NCBI RefSeq assembly: GCF_031143425.1
Contig: NC_090450.1
Coordinates: forward strand, 215,275,442-215,339,441
From: Pleurodeles waltl
Lineage: Eukaryota > Chordata > Amphibia > Caudata > Salamandridae
Direction: 5' to 3'
DNA: 64,000 nucleotides
Under the pieces are notes generated by a model that saw only the letters and a list, made by a program, of their open reading frames with translations, was not told the origin of the DNA and did not search any database. Positions 32,289-43,907 of the stretch are shown in pieces; the stretch's first letter is position 1; each line of letters opens with the position of its first letter. Both the position numbers and the translations under genes were made by a program.

Positions 32289-35200
32289 TTCAACTGAAAA
32301 GCTTCACACATTAGATTAGACTAAAAAAGGATGCCAAACCAAAAATTCATAAGGTATGGAATATTCCATTTATTGTCAGGGATGAGGTAAAAAAAGAGTT
32401 GGACAGGTTACAAATTTCGCAGATTATAGAACCAGTTGAAGCTTCTGAGTGGGTTTCACCTTTGGTTGTTGCGCGTAAAGTTAATGGCAAAGTGCGTTTA
32501 TGTGTGGATTTGAGAGGTTTGAACAATAATATCATAGTAGATCAGTTTCCTTTGCCTTGTATTGATGAGATGTTGTCTGCCACGAGAGATACTAAATGGT
32601 TTTCCACTTTGGACTTGTCGTCTGCTTACCACCAGGTTACGTTGGATTATCATAGCAGACATCTTACAACGTTTTGTACACCACGGGGTTGTTTTCGTTT
32701 CAAAAGTATGCCATTTGGTTTGGCATCGGCGGCTGCCGTCTTTCAAAGGTTGATGGCGCAGTTATTTGGACATTTGCCTAATGTTACATTCTTTCAGGAT
32801 GAGATTTTAGTTATGGGAAGTAGCAAGAAACATCATGATAAGGAATTGAGGAATGTTTTGAACATCTTACAAGAAAAAGATTTGACCGCAGAGAGCAGTA
32901 AATGTAGATTTGCACAGAGAAAAGTAACGTATCTAGGACATGAGATTGATCATGAAGGCATAAGACCTAAGAAAGAGTTGGTGGAAGCTATTAAGAACGG
33001 CCCATGCCCCACATGTAAAGATGATTTGAGATCCTTTTTAGGCCTAGCCGAGTTTTATTTGAAATTTGTAGAACATTTTTCAGATAAAACCTACCAAACG
33101 AAACTGTTACTAAAAAACAAAGTGAAATTTGAATGGAATGTAAGTTGTCAGAAGGCTTTTCAGGAAATTAAGAATACAATTGTGAGTGCTCCAATGTTGC
33201 ATGGGTACAATCCAAAAGCTTGTTCTATTATCACTACGGATGCGAGTGGTAAGGGCCTTGGTAGTGTATTAACACAGAATGACAATGTGGACAAAGAATA
33301 TGTGGTTGCATTTGCATCCCTTTCTTTGTCTCCCACAGAGGAAAAATACTCTGTGATAGAGAGAGAAACTTTGGCATGTGTATGGGCATTAGAACACTTT
33401 CGGAAATTTGTTTGGGGGCAAAAATGCATCATACGGACTGACCATAAGCCTCTTACTAAATTGTTAACTACGGAAGGTTTATGTAGAGCTTCTGCGAGAA
33501 TAGCTAGACTATCTATGAGACTACAAGATTTCTTATATGAAGTGCAGTATGTTCCTGGGGTAAAAAATGTTACTGCAGATTTTTTAAGTAGAATGTCCTT
33601 ACCTTTAAGAGAGCTGGATCAACATCCATGGAAGGACTGGTGTGTAGCTGGTGTGTTTGATGAGAATACTTTAAGCTCATTGCAAAAAGAAGAATGGATC
33701 ATGGAGTATGAGAAAGATGAAGTGTTGAAAGAAGTTAAAAACAAAGTGATGTTTGGCTGGTATAATGACAAGAAAGTCAAAAACAGTGATATGATAAGAG
33801 CATTTTGGGAAGTGAGAGATGAATTGAGTATTGAAGGTGATTTTGTGTGTAGAGGTGGGAAGATTATTCCTCCATGTGGTATTAGAAATAAACTTATCGC
33901 TATTGGACATGAAGGTCATTCAGGAATATCTTGCACCAAAAGAGGAATTAAAGTACTTTATTGGTGGCCAAAAATTTATGTAGAAATTGAGAGATTTGTA
34001 CATGACTGCATGGAGTGTGAGAATAGTGACAAACCTCAAAAGACACTTAACCCGCCGATTTCTTCTTCAAGTTGTCCTAATATACGATGGGAAGAAGTTG
34101 CTTTAGACATTATGGCCCTCATTCTGACCCTGGCGGTCTTTGACCGCCAGGGCGGAGGACCGCGGGAGCACCGCCGACAAGCCGGCGGTGCTCCAATGGG
34201 GATTCCGACCGCGGCGGTAAAGCCGCGGTCGGACCGGCACCACTGGCGGGGTCCCGCCAGTGTACCGCGGCCCCATTGAATCCTCCGCGGCGGCGCAGCT
34301 TGCTGCACCGCCGCGGGGATTCTGACCCCCCCTACCGCCATCCAGATCCCGGCGGTCGGACCGCCGAGATCCGGATGGCGGTAGGGGGGGTCGCGGGGCC
34401 CCTGGGGGCCCCTGCAGTGCCCATGCCACTGGCATGGGCATTGCAGGGGTCCCCGTAAGAGGGCCCCTACATGTATTTCACTGTCTGCTGCGCAGACAGT
34501 GAAATACGCGACGGGTGCAACTGCACCCGTCGCACAGCTTCCACTCCGCCGGCTCGATTCCGAGCCGGCTTCATCGTGGAAGCCTCTTTCCCGCTGGGCT
34601 GGCTGGCGGTCTGAAGGAGACCGCCCGCCAGCCCAGCGGGAAAGTCAGAATTACCGCCGCGGTCTTTCGACCGCGGAACGGTAACCTGACGGCGGGACTT
34701 TGGCGGGCGGCCTCCGCCGCCCGCCAAGGTCAGAATGAGGGCCTATGGGTCCTATCACATGGCATGATGGGACTTCAAAGTTTATTGTGGTTTTAGTTGA
34801 TTTGTTTTCAAGGTGGATTGAATTTTCTGTGTTACAAAAAATTGATACTAAGGCAGTGATTAATTTTTTGGAGGAAATATTTTTGAGGGAAGGATTTCCT
34901 AGAATTTTTTTGACGGACAATGGTGTTCAATTTAAATCGGAGGAAATGAAAACTTTTGCTAAAATGACTGGTATTGAACAAAGGTTTACAGTTTTGTATC
35001 ATCCCAGGGGGAATGCTGTAGTGGAACGTATAAATAGGATTTTCAAGGGCATCATTCAAATAGCAAAACATGGAAACAAAAGTAATATAGATTCTGAATT
35101 AAGGAAAATGTTATGGGCGTATAGAGTGATACCTCATGAGACAATAGGTCAGAGTCCATTTAATATAATGCGAGGTAGAATTCAATTTTCGAAGATTAAC

Positions 35201-35773
35201 CCTGGCTGGATGCAAAGAAGCAGACAGGTACTTTGGAGCAAGGAACATGTAAGAAAGTGCATAAAGGGTTCACAAGAAAAGAACAAGAAGTATTTTAATA
35301 ATAAATATGGCACTAAGGAAGTACATTTGAATGTGTGAGATTGGGTGAGAGTGAAATCCGTAAGGAAAGTGGCTAAAGGTGAGAGCAAGTTTGGCGAGCC
35401 TATAAGAATTAAGAAAGTGTTGAGAAATACTGTTATTTTGGATGATGGCAGTGTATGTCACATGAGTCGCTTTGCTATTGCTAATCCTTGCAAACAACAA
35501 TTTGTGCAGTATGATTTGCTGGAAGGTAATAATAACAAATATTGGTGGTTGGAGTGTGATATTGATGGTAACAAAGATTCTAGAGTTATTGGGGATTTGG
35601 AAGCTAGGAGCTGTCAGGAAGGTGCTCAGACTCGTATTAATATGGGAGAATTTGAATGTAATGTGAATGAGCGTGAACAGAATAAAAATGTAGCTTGTGG
35701 TGAAGTGAAGAAAAGTTGTTTCGGCAGGGTTCTGAGAAAACCTAAGGTATTAGAAAAAAATGTGTGTGATTAA
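32258..35773 (+). pseudogene. pol: Mag-like Pol: reverse transcriptase, RNase H, integrase (split by a MITE)
   Basis: After a frame change near 32258 and a TAG near 32312, the frame is open from about 32313 (first ATG 32399). RT blocks are WVSPLVV..K, RLCVDLRGLN, FSTLDLSSAYHQ, PFGLASA and the active-site box FFQDEILV, which has Glu where the second Asp is expected. RNase H shows TDASG, IERETLA and RTDHKPL. Integrase has GHEGHSG...CMEC, the first Asp in LDIM just before the MITE, TDNGVQF and GNAVVERINR after it. The end (35339-35773) follows an in-frame TGA at 35336-35338. Removing the MITE with one TAT copy restores phase. The long, basic C-terminal part has a degenerate GPY-like region. Confidence 0.88.
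34114..34743. mobile_element. 630-bp GC-rich MITE made of stacked hairpins
   Basis: Perfect 16-bp inverted ends GGCCCTCATTCTGACC are flanked by TAT (34111-34113 and 34744-34746), a PIF/Harbinger-type signature. The inside is a chain of about twelve separate inverted repeats, for example 34165-34194, 34207-34230, 34241-34262, 34285-34316, 34324-34392, 34473-34507, 34508-34533, 34587-34643, 34657-34676 and 34702-34725. GGCGGT/ACCGCC motifs recur, as at the ends of Harbinger A, which may be its source of transposase. It has no coding capacity. Confidence 0.88.
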
Positions 35774-35860
35774 ATAAAAATATATATATTTATTTATATA
35801 TATATATATTATAATTTTTTTTTTGTTTTTTTTGTGAGTTTTTTTAAAGGGAAGGGGATG
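35774..35860 (+). other. AT-rich spacer and polypurine tract of the Mag-like element
   Basis: A (TA)n and poly-T stretch follows the pol stop. AAAGGGAAGGGGATG at 35846-35860 lies directly before the LTR start, as the plus-strand primer should. Confidence 0.7.
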
Positions 35861-36074
35861 TGTAGTGATGTATTAGTTTGAATGTAAAAGAAGAATGCTA
35901 TGACATCAGGGGCAGTGGAATGTCGGGGCAGGCTGTGACGGGGGAGTGGAATGTTTTCATAGGAAAAGGGCGGAGTTGTGCCGGTTTGGCGAGCGCATGT
36001 ATCTCTGTCTGTACATTATAACTAGAAATAAACTTTTAACGGTAAGAACAAGAAGAACCAGTGTACTTACTTCA
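35861..36074 (+). repeat. 3' LTR of the Mag-like element (214 bp)
   Basis: It starts TGTAGTGATG and ends CTTACTTCA, with a polyadenylation signal AATAAA near 36028. The last 58 bases are shared with 6701-6758. This short LTR length is normal for Mag elements. Confidence 0.82.
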
Positions 36075-36480
36075 GAGTCCTAGGACTGGCAGGTAAATCT
36101 AGTTGCTAGGGCCCTCTGGCAGTAGACTGTGCACATAGGCCTTGTGGTAGCAGGCCCTGGGTATAGTGATACCACTGTACAATGACTTAAAGGTAAATTG
36201 AATGTGCCAATCAGGTGTAAGCCAATCATACTAAGTTTAGAAGGGAGAGCACATGTACTTTAGCACTGATCAGCAGTGGTAAAGTGCCCAGAGTCCTAAC
36301 ATCAACAAAAAGGGTCAGACAAAATAGGAGGAGGAAGGCAGAAAGGTTTGGGGATGACCCTGAAAAAAGGGTCAGGTCAAACGAGTAACCTGGATTTTCT
36401 TCTTTTCTGGGGCCACTGATGCAGGCATCTTTCAAGAAGTAAGTGATGGTAGACTCAATGTGCATCATGGGGCAGCTTCT
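36075..36480. repeat. Dispersed repeat, same family as window start
   Basis: The part 36330-36400 matches bases 1-62. The rest continues a repeat text rich in AGCAGTGGTAAAGTGCCCAG-like segments. The sequence before 6701 seems to be the upstream part of the same repeat, so the Mag-like element may have inserted into it. Family unknown. Confidence 0.4.
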
Positions 36481-37875
36481 ATATTACATGATATCTTCAT
36501 CTGACTCTGAGTCTACTTGTGCCATTGTGATGTCACTGAGGTAGGTGATTCTGGTGCACTGCTGGTGACAGGGCTGCTTTGTGTGAGGATATCACCCTCT
36601 TCTTCCTCACCTCCCACCATGACTGGACCAGCTGTGACTGATGCTTTCTGGCTCTCCTCACCTTCACAACCACATTCAGCAAGTTTCTTTAAGGTGCTCC
36701 TCCCACTGGATTGCATTATGTTTTTTCACTTGTGCGGTTTGGTCTTTAGTACAATAACATGTACCAGGCTTACCCCGATGAGCACTTATGTGACAAATGG
36801 AGCATATTGCAATGTTTTACTCCTGTTTGCTAAGAATAAAAAATATTTTAGTGGGCCACTGCCAATGCAGAACTTGAGGTAGGTGTGTTGTGTTTTGTTG
36901 ATTGCTTCTCTGCAGTGCATACTTCTACTGAGGTAGGGATTAGTGCAGGTCTCAGCTGGGGCTTTACAGATATAGGAGCTGGAGGCGCACCAGTGCCACA
37001 TCCCTCAGAGCAGGTTGAATAGTAATGTTGGACTCCTCTTTGCCAGCTTCCACAATGACTGGCTGTCATCGTCATTCTCCTCATCATCCCCTTCCATTCT
37101 TCTAGGGCTTTCAGGAACTTTTCTTTTCCCTTGCCTCTCCTGGCATCTCCCAGACTCTTCCGGGGTCCACTCCATCATCATCGTCATTAGAGATGGTACT
37201 TGGAGAAGATTGTGGAGTAGTACCCTTCCTTTTTTTGCTGGAGGTCTCATAGCCTTTGATTCTAGAAGAGGTTACTGGTTGGCAGGAAGCTCAACCTCCT
37301 GTTCTGCTCCAACTTCAGAAGGATCTACTAATGCTGCTGCTCACTTTGCTCTGTTTACTGAAATAATTGGGTACTACTTTGCCAAAGGTTCAAATCCAAT
37401 TCAACACTGTTTGTCATCATCTCAGTGATTGTAGTGGCTGTCTCACTGACAGACATGGTCTTGGGCTTAGATCAGGGTGATGCTGTTGTTGATGCAGGAG
37501 TGCTGCTCCAAGTTTCCTTAACAGAGGCTGATGTGGCAGGCACATGTCTCACAAAAAAGGTTACTGTCGGCACGTCAATAGTGTAAAGCTGCTTCTTCTC
37601 ACTGACCTCTTTCTTCAAGTCAACTTTCTTTGGGGCCATCTTAAATCTCTCAGGTGGCAGTGACAATAAGCTGCACAAGGAGAAGAAGTTGGAGGACTGA
37701 GACCACTGTACAGGCCTTCTCTTTGGCAGTACTGCGGGTGATGTCTCTTCTTCTCTTGTGCACCTAAAAGCAACTAAGCAAGAAAATATGTATTTAGTGA
37801 ACGTGGCTTTGCTCAGGTTGAAATAGAACAGACAAATGCAATATTAGTGTGGTTGGTTACTTATGTAATAAAGAC
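36481..37875 (-). other. Unidentified region with coding-like fragments on the - strand
   Basis: Short - strand frames follow each other: 37678-37472 (contains MAPKKVDLKKEVSEKK), 37250-37005 (basic, then acidic EGDDEENDDD) and 36716-36513 (Ser/Glu-rich). Lys/Glu-rich composition and order suggest one decayed gene or element ORF read on the - strand, broken by stops. I recognise no domain. A retrocopy of a host gene or an ORF of an unknown transposon are both possible. Confidence 0.3.
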
Positions 37876-38189
37876 TAAGGAGGTCATTATGACCCCGGTG
37901 GTAGGTGATATAGTGGCAGTAATACCGCCAACAGGCTGGCGGTACATACCACCATATTATGACATTGGCGGTTTGGCAAAAGCCAAACTGCCAATGTACC
38001 ACACCGACCGGTCTGCGGTAACAACCGCCGGGCTGGAGACTATAGTCTCTGACCCAGCGGCTGTCACTAGGCCGCCCACAGGCATAGGATCCCACCCACC
38101 ACCATAGTTTCTGTGGCTTTCTTACCGCCATGAAAACCATGGCGGTAGGCACTATCACTGGCAGGGAAATCCTTCCCTTGCACTGATAG

Positions 38190-38500
38190 GGGTCTTCCCC
38201 ACCCTCCTCCCCCTACCCAGAGTCCTCCCCCACCCTCCCTCTCCAGACCCCCCAACATACCCACACCTACACACACAGACATACATAAGCATACACACAC
38301 ACATACCCACATTCACCATCGTAAGCATACATCCATGCACACACACATCCACACCCTCTGACATACATACAAGCACACACACCTTCGCACAACACAACAT
38401 ACATGCACACTCACATCCATTTATGCACACACGCCTTCCACATGCCCCACACCTGCATGCACGCACACAGAAACATACACCCCCACACACAACAACCCCC
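38190..38500. repeat. CA-rich simple sequence inside element D
   Basis: Irregular (CA)n / CACACAC text with CATAC and CCCTCC interruptions. Long frames here are composition effects. Confidence 0.8.
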
Positions 38501-38647
38501 AACCCCCTCCCCTGTCGGAGCACCCAACTTACCTTCTTGCAGGGAGTCCTCTGGCAGGAGACGGAACGGGGCGCTGCTGCCAGCAGCAGCGTCCACCAGC
38601 AGAACACCACCAGCCCGTATCATGGATCATGATACGGTCTGCGGCCG

Positions 38648-41600
38648 TGTAGGAAGGTAGCCTCTTTTTACCTTGTTATCCCATTTTTGTCCTATTTGTG
38701 AGTATATGTCAGGGTGTTTTTACTGTCTCACTGGGAGCCTGCTAGCCAGGACCCCAGTGCTCATAGTGGAAACCCTATTTGTCAGTGTGTTTTATATGTC
38801 TCACTGGGATCCTGCTAGCCAGGACCCTAGTGCTCATAGTTTGTGGCCTGAATGTGTTCCCTGTGTGGTGCCTAACTGTGTCACTGAGGCTCTGCTAACC
38901 AGAACCTCAGTGCTTATGCTCTCTCTACTTTTAACATTGTCACTGCAGGCTAGTGACCATTTTCACCAATTCTGATTGGCACACTGGAACACCCTTATAA
39001 TTCCCTAGTATCTGGTACCTAGGTACCCAGGGTATTAAGGCTCCAGGAGATCCCTATGGGCTGCAGCATTTCTTTTGCCACCCATTGGGAACTCAGACAA
39101 TTCTTACACAGGACTGTCACTGCAGCCTGAGTGAAATAACGTCCACTTTATTTCACAGACATTTTACACTGCACTTAAGTAACTTATAAGTCACCTAAAT
39201 GACTAACCCCCACTTAGTGAAGATTAGGGGCAAAGTTACTAAGTGTGAGGGGACCCCGGCACTAGCCAAGGTGCCCCAACATTGTTCAGGGCAATTTCCC
39301 CAGACTTTGTGAGTGCAGGGACACCATTACACGTGTGCACTACATATAGGTCAATACCTATATGTAGCTTCACAATGGTAACTCCGAACATGGCCATGTA
39401 ACATGTCTAAGATCACGGAATTGTCCCCTCAGGCCAAATCTGGTATTGGGGTGCGAATCCCATGCATCCCCGGGGCTCCAGCATGAACCCCGGGTACTGC
39501 CAAACTAGCTCTCTGGGGTTTTGACTGCAGCTACCGCTGCTGCCAACCCGCAGACAGGCTTCTGCCCTCCTGGGGTCTGGGCAGCACAGTCCCAAGAAGG
39601 CAGAACAAAGGCTTTCCTCTGAGAGAGGGTGTTACACCCTCTCCCTTTGGAAATAGTTGTTAAGGGCTGGGGAGGAGTAGCCTCCCCCAGCCTCTGGAAA
39701 TGGTGCCCTCCTTGCATAAGCCAGCCTGCATCGGTTCAGAGATCCCTCAACCCCTGCTCTGGCGAGAAACTGGACAAAGGAAAGGGGAGTGACCACTCCC
39801 CCTGTCCATCACCACCCCAGGGGTGGTGCCCAGATCTCCTCCAGTGTGTCCCAGACCTCTGTCATCTTGAATGCAGAGGTGTGAGGGCACAATGGAGGCC
39901 TCTGAGTGGCCAGTGCCAGCAGGTGACGTTAGAGACCCCTCCTGATAGGTGCTTACCTGGTTAGGTGGCCAATCCTCCTCTGAGGGCTATTTAGGCTCTC
40001 CCCTGTGGGTTTCTCTTGAGATAACGAATGCAAGAGCTCACCAGAGTTCCTCTGCATCTCCCTCTTTGACTTCTGCTAAGGTTTGACCGCTGACTGCTCC
40101 AGCACGCCTACAAAACTGCACAAAGTAGCACGATCACTACAAGAAACATTGTAGCGCCTAATCCTGCCGGCTTTCTCAACTGTTTCCTGGTGGTGCATGC
40201 TCTGAGGGCTGTCTGCCTTCACTCTGCACTGGAAGCCAAGAAGAAATCTCCCGTGGATCGACTGAATCTTCCCCCTTCTAACGTAGGCACCAAACTTCTG
40301 CATCACTGGTCCTCTAGATCCCCTCTCTTCTTGACGAGCATGGTCCCTGGAACACAGGAGCTAGATCCATGTGACCCCGACAGTCCAGTGGTCCTTCCGT
40401 CGAAATTTGGTGGAAGTAAGTCCTTGCCCCCCCCCACGCCAGAGAGTAATCCTATGTACTGCATGATCTGCAGCTGCTAGGGCTTATGTGCACTTTTGGG
40501 AGGAATTCTTTGTACACAGCATAGCCCAGGTGCCCAGAACTCTGTCCTGCATTACTCAACTCGCTGAGTTGACCACCGACTTTGTGGGACCCTCCTTTGT
40601 AGTGTTGAGATGACTGCTGTGCTCAGATTTCTTGAATGCCTGTTCAAGTGCTTCTGCAGGTGCTGCCTGCTTCTGCATGGACTCTCTGTGCTGCTGAGTG
40701 TCCCCTCTTTCTCCTCCTCCAAGGGGCGACCTCCTGGTCCTTCCTGGGCCCAGGCAGCACACACTTTCTCCCACCACGACTCTTGCAGCTAGCAAGGCTT
40801 GTTTGTGGTCTTTCTGCGTTGAAACAACTCTGCATCCTCCAGCACGCCGTGTGACATCTTCTGACTAAAGGATAAGTTCCTGGAACCTTCCGTTGTTGCA
40901 GAATCTTTAGCTTCTTCCACCCAGAGGCAGCCCTTTTGCAACTTCATCCGGGGTTTAGTAGGCTCCTGCCCCCCCTGGACACTTGCGTGACTCTTGGACT
41001 TGGTCCCCTTCCTTTAAAGGTCTCCAGGTCCAGGAATCCGTCTTCAGTGCCCTGCAGTCAGTTGTTGCATTTGCAGAATCCCCTATCTCTACTTTACTGT
41101 CTTTCTGGGGGAGTAGGGTAACTTTACTCCTACTTTTCAGGGTCTTGGGGTGGGGTATCTTGGACACCATTAATGTTTTCTTACACTCCCAGCAACCCTC
41201 TACACACTACACTAGGCCTGAGGTCCATTTGGGGTTTGCATTCCTCTTTTGGAGTATATAGATTGTGTTCCCCTAGGTTTATTGTCTCCTATTGCATCCT
41301 ATTGTATTCTAGTGTTTGCGCTACTTTTCTAACTGTTTACTTACCTGATTTTGGTTTGTGTGTATATTTTGTGTATTTTACTTACCTCCTAAGGGAGTAT
41401 ATCCTCTGAGATACTTTTAGCATATTGTCACTAAAATAAAGTACCTTTATTTTTAGTTACTCTGAGTATTGTGTTTCTTATGATATAGTGCTATGTGATA
41501 TAAGTGGTAAAGTAGGAGCTTTGCATGCCTCCTAGGTCAGCCTAAGCTGCTGTGCTATAGCTATCTCTATCAGCCTAAGCTGCTAGAACACTACTAATTT

Positions 41601-41679
41601 ACTAATAAGGGATAACTGGACCTGGCACAAGGTGTAAGTACCATCAGGTACCCGGTATAAGCCAGGCCAGCCTCCTACG
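38648..41679 (+). repeat. 5' LTR of retrotransposon E (3032 bp)
   Basis: The whole length pairs with 60892-63106 except about 820 bp (40222-41041 or equivalent) missing from the other copy. The first 280 bases hold three diverged tandem copies of a 70-75 bp unit (core CTCACTGGGA.CCTGCTAGCCAGGA). A polyadenylation signal AATAAAGTACC lies near 41434. The many frames within are not conserved between the LTRs. Confidence 0.88.
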
Positions 41680-41680
41680 T

Positions 41681-41698
41681 TGGAGGTGCAGCGGTGGG
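41681..41698 (+). other. Candidate primer binding site of retrotransposon E
   Basis: TGGAGGTGCAGCGGTGGG begins one or two bases after the LTR end. It starts with TGG as expected, but I could not assign the primer tRNA. Confidence 0.5.
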
Positions 41699-41916
41699 AT
41701 AAGTACTTGTAACTGCTTTACCACTTTTTCGTTGGTGCTTTTCATAGTAGCAACATATCCCAAATACTTCAGAATATACACAATTAACCCAAACAGTTTA
41801 ACTATCTGCCTTTAAACTTTCTAAAAAGTTTTAGAAAAGTTTTTTAAAGTTTTTTAAAGTTTTTATGTTTTCTCTACAAGTTTCTAAACTTTTTTCTCTC
41901 TGTCTTAACCCCCTTC

Positions 41917-43410
41917 ATGTCTGCAGTAGAACTCACACCCACAGTTGTCCAGGCAACTTATGGTAGTCTAAACTTTGAAAGTTTGAGGGTTCTCTGCATT
42001 GAAAGAGGTTTAAGTATTGGTAAGAATCCTACAAAAGATCTTCTCCTTACCCTTCTCCTGCAAAGTGACCAGAACCAGTCTGGCCCTTCCCAGCATCAGG
42101 AGTTAGTGGAGGGGGGTACCCAGCCAGACTCAGAGGAGTCCCCTGAGGATGATGGGAAGGGTTCTTCCAAGGGCCAGCTAGCTAACAGGCCATCTAGTGA
42201 CACTGGTAGTGGGAGGGGGGTCACACACTAGTAGGGCACCTTTCACTCCTAAAGGCCAGGTTACTAGAGTCCATCCAGTTAGGGACAGGTCACACTCTGC
42301 CAATTCCCTCATTTCTTCTGTGTGACAGAATTCCCAAGCCTCCCACCCTGATGATAAAATTATGGAAAGGGAACTCAGAAAACTGAGGTTGGAAGAGGCC
42401 AGGCTGAAGCTAAGACAGCAGCAGCTGGCCTTAGACAGGGAATCTCTAGATGTAGAGAGGGAAATCAGAGGTTGGGGTTTGTTCCCCACGGTGGCAGCAG
42501 CAGTGTTTGTGATAGCAATCCTGTAAGAGAACAAGATTTCAGAAACCTGCATATGATAGTCCCCCCTTACAAGAAGGGGGATGTTATTAAGTGGGTTGCT
42601 AAACTTGAGAGGGTTTGTATGGTACAGTTTGTCCCTCAAAGGCAGTGGGCTGCTATCTTGTGGCCATCTTTCACTGGTGAGGGTAGGGATAGGCTCCTTA
42701 CTGTCAGAGAAAGTGATGCTGATAATTACAAAGTTTTGTAGGATGCACTCTTGGGTGGATTTGGCTTAACCACTGAACAATACAGGATAAAGTTTAGAGA
42801 TACAAGAAAAGAGTCCTCTCAAGACTGGACAGACTTTGTAGACTGTTCAGTGAAGGCCTTGGAGGGTTGGTTACCTGGCAGTAAGGTGACTGACTATGAA
42901 AGCCTGTATAATCTAATCATGAGAGAGCATATTTTGAACAATTGTGTGTCTAACTTGTTGCATCAGTACTTGGTAGACTCAGATCTTACCTGTCCCCAAG
43001 AATTGAGAATGAAGGCAGGCAAATGGGTCAGAACAAGAGTGAACAGAAAAATTCATACAGGTGGTGACAAGGATTGCAAGAAGAAAGATGGTGAGAAATC
43101 TCAGGATAAGCATGGGGATAAAGGTAAAACTAAAGATCCTTCTTCACATCCTAAACACTCTTCAGGGGGTGGGGATAAAACATCTTCTTCCTCTTCTTCA
43201 CAACACACCCACACTAAAAAACCTTGGTGCTATCTGTGTAAAAATAAAGGCCATAGGCCAGGTGATAAGTCCTGTCCAGGTAAACCCCCTGAGCTTACCA
43301 CCACTAATACATCAAACTCTAGTGCCCCTAGCAGTAGTGGTAATAGTGGTGGGACTGCTGGCAATAGTCAAAATATGGGTGTAGTTGGTTCACTTTTGGG
43401 TGCATCATAG
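41917..43410 (+). pseudogene. gag: SCAN-like Gag of retrotransposon E, with stops and frameshifts
   Basis: Gag builds the particle. The first segment (41917-42231) starts MSAVELTPTVVQ and is acidic. Then another frame gives a Glu/Leu/Arg-rich helix (RELRKLRLEEARLKLRQQQ) near 42365-42470. The main part (42472-43410, TAG at 42739-42741) has a capsid C-terminal/SCAN-like region (YRIKFRDTRK ... LYNLIMREHIL ... LTCPQELRMKAGKWV), a Lys/Ser-rich spacer and one knuckle CYLCKNKGHRPGDKSC. Other breaks are TAG at 42229-42231 and TGA at 42323-42325. SCAN-like capsids are known from Gmr1-type Ty3/gypsy elements, which is my best guess for the source. Confidence 0.75.
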
Positions 43411-43589
43411 AAAGTGGGGTAGTCAGTCCCAAGACAGTTTCTGTCATACCTGGAGGCATTGGCCATGCCACACTGGCTGCTGGTCCCCTTACAATGGAGA
43501 AGTACAGGCAGTCAGTTTCAATAAATGGTGTTAAGGCTCAGGCCTGCAGGGACACAGGTGCCAGTATCACTTTGGTGACTGAAAACCTA
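43411..43589 (+). pseudogene. pro: Protease of retrotransposon E, first part
   Basis: Retropepsin that matures Gag. In the frame following gag (different phase) the text leads to the catalytic CRDTGASITLV (DTG at 43551-43559). Ten codons later the frame is cut by Harbinger B at the duplicated CTA (43587-43589). Confidence 0.78.
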
Positions 43590-43907
43590 GGGCCATATTT
43601 ATACTTTTTGACGTAAAACTGCGCCGGAGCAGTTTTGCTTCAAAAATATTAGTGGTGGCTAACGCCATTTCGGTGCGCCATGCGGGTGTCAAATTTATAC
43701 TTTGAAGCACGGCGGCGCAAACCACAGGTGAAGGGCATTTTTTTTTTACGCACATCGCAGCGTCACGTCGTAAAGGAAAACGACGTTATCGTGGCGGAAA
43801 TGACTGTGGGTCGATTTACGACACCGAAACCGGATATGCAGCATTTTTTGACGCAATAGCGTCAAAATTCCCCGCAAACACAGACATTTCAGCAGAGGAG
43901 AGCCAAA
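43590..43907. repeat. Left end of Harbinger B with GCGTCA motifs
   Basis: About 320 bp lie before the first gene. Motifs GACGTAAA, GCGTCACGTCG, GACGTTATCG and GACGCAATAGCGTCAAAA cluster here. Similar motifs fill the right end (59925-60215), where GCGTCAAAATTTTTGATGC is nearly palindromic. Confidence 0.7.

Larger units (their letters stand above)
6701..36074 (+). mobile_element. Ty3/gypsy retrotransposon, Mag-like, interrupted by Harbinger A and a MITE
   Basis: Order on the + strand: 58-bp remnant of the 5' LTR, primer binding site, about 550-bp leader, [Harbinger A], gag with two zinc knuckles, protease, reverse transcriptase, RNase H, integrase [MITE], polypurine tract, and a full 214-bp 3' LTR. 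This gene order is that of Ty3/gypsy. The primer site TGGCGACAAG, the two knuckles and the protease context suggest the Mag lineage. Without its inserts the element would be about 5.2 kb. Stops and frameshifts in gag and pol, plus the two insertions, make it inactive. The 5' LTR is truncated, so no target duplication can be scored. Confidence 0.85.

Noticed and set aside
38190..38630. 151-codon frame in the CA-rich stretch
   Set aside because: Cys/Val/Gly peptide derived from (CA)n on the opposite strand; low-complexity artefact.
39400..41400. Many frames of 60-110 codons inside the long LTRs
   Set aside because: Not conserved in frame between the two LTR copies and interrupted by indels; they are LTR sequence.
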